A DNA stretch of 64,000 nt, from positions 62,001 through 126,000 of the forward strand of contig CAXBNI010000004.1 of assembly GCA_963977105.1 (NCBI GenBank), given 5' to 3'. The notes beneath the pieces were generated by a model, which was given only the letters and a program-made list of their open reading frames with translations, made no database searches and was not told the origin of the DNA. Below, piece after piece: positions 62,135 to 64,000 of the stretch. The translations under genes and the position numbers were made by a program. Position 1 is the first letter of the stretch. Each line of letters begins with the position of its first letter. Origin of the DNA: UBA2705 sp963977105 (GTDB lineage: Bacteria > Pseudomonadota > Alphaproteobacteria > Micavibrionales > Micavibrionaceae).

Positions 62135-62306
62135 ATTATCTGCGCCACACACATCCAAATGATAAAAAAGTTTTTTCAATTAAATTGTTTTTTTATCGCG
62201 CTCTTAAGATGTTGATAACTTTTATGCTCTAAAACTTAACTCAAGGAAGAAAACCGCATCGGGGATTAAACCTCTGGGGTTAAAAAAAAGATTAGGGTTT
62301 AAAACA

Positions 62307-62939
62307 ATGAGACAAATAAAAGCAGTTGAAAGATTAAGTGACCAACAGACAGCTTTGCTTATGGCAAAATTAACTGTCCCCGTTGCGGTATCAGAAGTCC
62401 TTATAGAAGGCCGTAAGCTTGAAGAAGACGAGCTGCTTGCCCTGCACCAGATTTTAAGTGAGATGGAACCAGACACTGCTTTTCTTGCCATGGCGGCAAG
62501 CATTGCAGAGCTCGGTTGTTTCGCAGGCATTCGTAAAACGCCTTTGATGGGTACATTAACGCTGCAAGCGCGCCAATACGTTAGCGAATATGGGCCACTT
62601 TGGCTTGAAAATGCACAAAGCACGACCCATGTGATGGATCAGCACAATGTTTATGACTTGCTATCGACCTTGCCTGAAGATTTAGAAGCGCTGAATGAAA
62701 TGATTGTCATTGTTTTATCATCATCAGCCGTAGACAACACAACAAAACAGATTTTACGCGTTTTCCAAATTCAATCTAATGCGCATAAGCTTATCGGCGA
62801 AGCGCTGCTAGAAGAATTTGATACGCTAAATGCCGCGCAAGACGCTTTGCCTAGCTTTGATGAGATTGAAGAGGCTTATAAAGCAAACACACAAAACATA
62901 AATGAAACGAACGTCATTACGTTCCCAGCGCGCCATTAA
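62307..62939 (+). CDS. Unknown soluble helical protein, 210 residues
   Basis: All-helical prediction. Segments: RQIKAVERLSDQQTALLMAK, VPVAVSEVLIEGRKLEEDEL, IAELGCFAGIRKTPLMGTLT, and TLPEDLEALNEMIVIVLSSS. No signal peptide or membrane helix, one Cys. It has no domain I know. Start ATG at 62307 is the first after a GGGTTTAAA stretch; there is no clear Shine-Dalgarno. It ends at a strong terminator and is convergent with the DotI-like gene (140 bp between stops). A link to the secretion genes on the right is only positional. Confidence 0.75.
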   Translation: MRQIKAVERLSDQQTALLMAKLTVPVAVSEVLIEGRKLEEDELLALHQILSEMEPDTAFLAMAASIAELGCFAGIRKTPLMGTLTLQARQYVSEYGPLWLENAQSTTHVMDQHNVYDLLSTLPEDLEALNEMIVIVLSSSAVDNTTKQILRVFQIQSNAHKLIGEALLEEFDTLNAAQDALPSFDEIEEAYKANTQNINETNVITFPARH

Positions 62940-63008
62940 CAACCAGATTCATTTTAGGTATGAAAGAGTTCTCTTCGTATCTATATGCATACTCCCTGAA
63001 ACTTTAAG

Positions 63009-63043
63009 CCCTTGAGAAGATCTCTTCTTAAGGGTTCTTTTTT
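63009..63043 (+). terminator. Rho-independent terminator
   Basis: A 12-bp stem (CCCTTGAGAAGA / TCTTCTTAAGGG, one G-T pair), tiny loop, then TTCTTTTTT. About 70 bp after the stop at 62939. Confidence 0.88.
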
Positions 63044-63078
63044 GGTCAGGTTTTTGCCTAAAGATTAAATCCGCGTCT

Positions 63079-63828
63079 CTATCTTCGCTTCACAGCTTCA
63101 GTGTCTTTAACTTCTTCGACTTCCATCTGCCAGCTTTCAACCAAAGCGCCATCAAGGCCCTTTTCCGTTGGGACGCGGGTAACGCGCATTTTCACACGCA
63201 TAATAATCGTGTGTTCACTGGCGTTTTTGCGCGCGCGCTTACCTGTATAGCGAAAAGTAATTGTCACGGGAAAATCAAAGACCCAACGATACACCCCTTC
63301 AAACTTACCTTTGTTTTGCACGAGCGGCATTTCTTCGAACATCGCGACGCTAACGAGGCCGCTTTGCTTCATCGCGCGGACAATTTCAGATTGATTAATT
63401 TGCTGAATATACTGTTTCAAAGCTGGGCGCGTAAAAACGCTTTGGTATTTATTAATATGTGCTTGCGCTTCACGGTAATCAAAACTCAGCACGTTGGTGA
63501 CAACGGCCATTGCCCATTCTGACATTTGCGCATCCGTGCGGTGCGCCTTAGATAGGATATTGCCGTCTGTCGTGCCCGTTAACTCTTTATCGTATAAAAA
63601 CATCAACGAATCTTTTTTGCTATTCGTCGTCTGCCCATCTGTGGCAAAGGGAGCTTCTAATGTTTCGTGCGGCTTTAAGCGGCCATCATCGTTTTTGAAA
63701 AACAGGGCTTTGACCTTATCGGTAAATGAAGGGTTTTGCTGCTGTGCGTGAGCCACGTCAATATGCGCCAAGGCAAAACTTGAAACGCAGCAACACATTA
63801 GAGCCATTTTTTTTATTGATTTACGCAT
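63079..63828 (-). CDS. icmL: DotI/IcmL-like type IVB secretion protein
   Basis: From the ATG at 63828 it has 249 residues; starts at 63840 and 63834 and a much longer one at 63987 are possible, but the short ones yield a signal-like N-terminus (RKSIKKMALMCCCVSSFALA, cleavage near VAHA-Q). The rest fits the DotI/IcmL domain: AQMSEWAMAVVTNVLSFDYR, INKYQSVFTRPALKQYIQQI, NQSEIVRAMKQSGLVSVAMF and KFEGVYRWVFDFPVTITFRY. DotI is an inner-membrane component of the Dot/Icm type IVB system, with a periplasmic domain like VirB8. Here a single N-terminal segment would anchor or export it. The gene just upstream ends 25 bp away. The family call is by pattern and should be confirmed. Confidence 0.78.
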   Translation of the reverse strand: MRKSIKKMALMCCCVSSFALAHIDVAHAQQQNPSFTDKVKALFFKNDDGRLKPHETLEAPFATDGQTTNSKKDSLMFLYDKELTGTTDGNILSKAHRTDAQMSEWAMAVVTNVLSFDYREAQAHINKYQSVFTRPALKQYIQQINQSEIVRAMKQSGLVSVAMFEEMPLVQNKGKFEGVYRWVFDFPVTITFRYTGKRARKNASEHTIIMRVKMRVTRVPTEKGLDGALVESWQMEVEEVKDTEAVKRR

Positions 63829-63853
63829 TTTCATTCCCATTTTCTTTATGTCT

Positions 63854-64000
63854 TTAAACGGCTTGTTGCTCGTCATTTTGTTTCTTTTTGCATTTCGGGG
63901 TTTTAAAGCCCTTAAACTTACCCATGACCTTGCCAATTTGCATGATATTTTCGATACGTGCATCGAGGTGCTTGTTCGTTTTTTCATGATCCGCGCTGTC
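63854..64000 (-). CDS. 3' end of a gene upstream of the DotI-like gene (5' part outside window)
   Basis: The minus-strand frame entering from the right edge is open for 48 codons, ending in VMGKFKGFKTPKCKKKQNDE, QQAV and a TAA at 63854-63856. The tail is strongly basic. It lies 25 bp from the start of the DotI-like gene on the same strand, so they may be an operon. The sequence is too short to name; a further secretion-system component is possible. Confidence 0.65.
   Translation of the reverse strand, partial: DSADHEKTNKHLDARIENIMQIGKVMGKFKGFKTPKCKKKQNDEQQAV

Overview
The window looks like chromosomal DNA from a Gram-negative alphaproteobacterium of moderate G+C. It carries a TamA/TamB pair, a SurA-KsgA operon, an NDUFA9-type reductase and EF-Tu followed by tRNA-Trp. 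A DotI/IcmL-like type IVB secretion protein near the right end would fit a Micavibrio-like or other alphaproteobacterium that interacts with cells. That placement is inference; the window has no rRNA to confirm it.

Layout. 1-6.5 kb: a secreted tectonin-type beta-propeller (runs off the left end) in an operon with a TPR-secretin lipoprotein, then small exported proteins (ConA-like, EF-hand, SYLF). 6.6-12.4 kb: tamA-tamB and a lipocalin. 12.5-17.8 kb: an HPt protein, a CHASE-PAS hybrid histidine kinase, MscS and small membrane/stress proteins. 17.9-24.0 kb: four consecutive minus-strand genes of unknown function, one with an HExxH motif and a Pro/Lys repeat linker, three with coiled coils and/or membrane segments. 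24.1-27.1 kb: a decayed 3' end of a cyanophycin synthetase gene, a cold-shock gene, and a nitroreductase with a divergent HxlR regulator.

27.2-36.3 kb is the most interesting intact region: a compact minus-strand cluster with a zinc alcohol dehydrogenase, a glutamine-dependent asparagine synthetase, a PhyH-type Fe(II)/2-oxoglutarate oxygenase, a small unknown protein, a SAM methyltransferase, a NadR-like NMN adenylyltransferase/kinase and an NRPS-like protein (adenylation, carrier, reductase). Overlaps and gaps of a few bases link several of the genes. It looks like a small natural-product pathway releasing an aldehyde or alcohol, with an unexpected link to NAD metabolism. A dead nadR 5' fragment lies just upstream, at the 3' end of a 1662-residue haemagglutinin-type adhesin (36.7-41.6 kb).

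41.8-44.0 kb is a graveyard of mobile DNA: a frameshifted MobA/MobL relaxase, a long inverted repeat, an orphan gene with a strong promoter, RepC and tyrosine-recombinase C-terminal fragments, and an IS6-type transposase fragment. A cyanophycin module follows (cphA, isoaspartyl peptidase, cyanophycinase) with a second IS6-type relic on its far side (48.5-48.8 kb), next to tRNA-Trp and tuf. The usual secE/nusG neighbours of tuf-tRNA-Trp are not here.

50.6-64 kb is mostly housekeeping: ksgA, surA, an NDUFA9-like gene, uvrD/pcrA, a diguanylate cyclase, yifB/comM and several unknown small genes. Next to ksgA sits an orphan membrane protein resembling Pycsar phage-defence effectors (PycTM). The right end has a DotI/IcmL-like gene and the 3' end of another gene just upstream of it.
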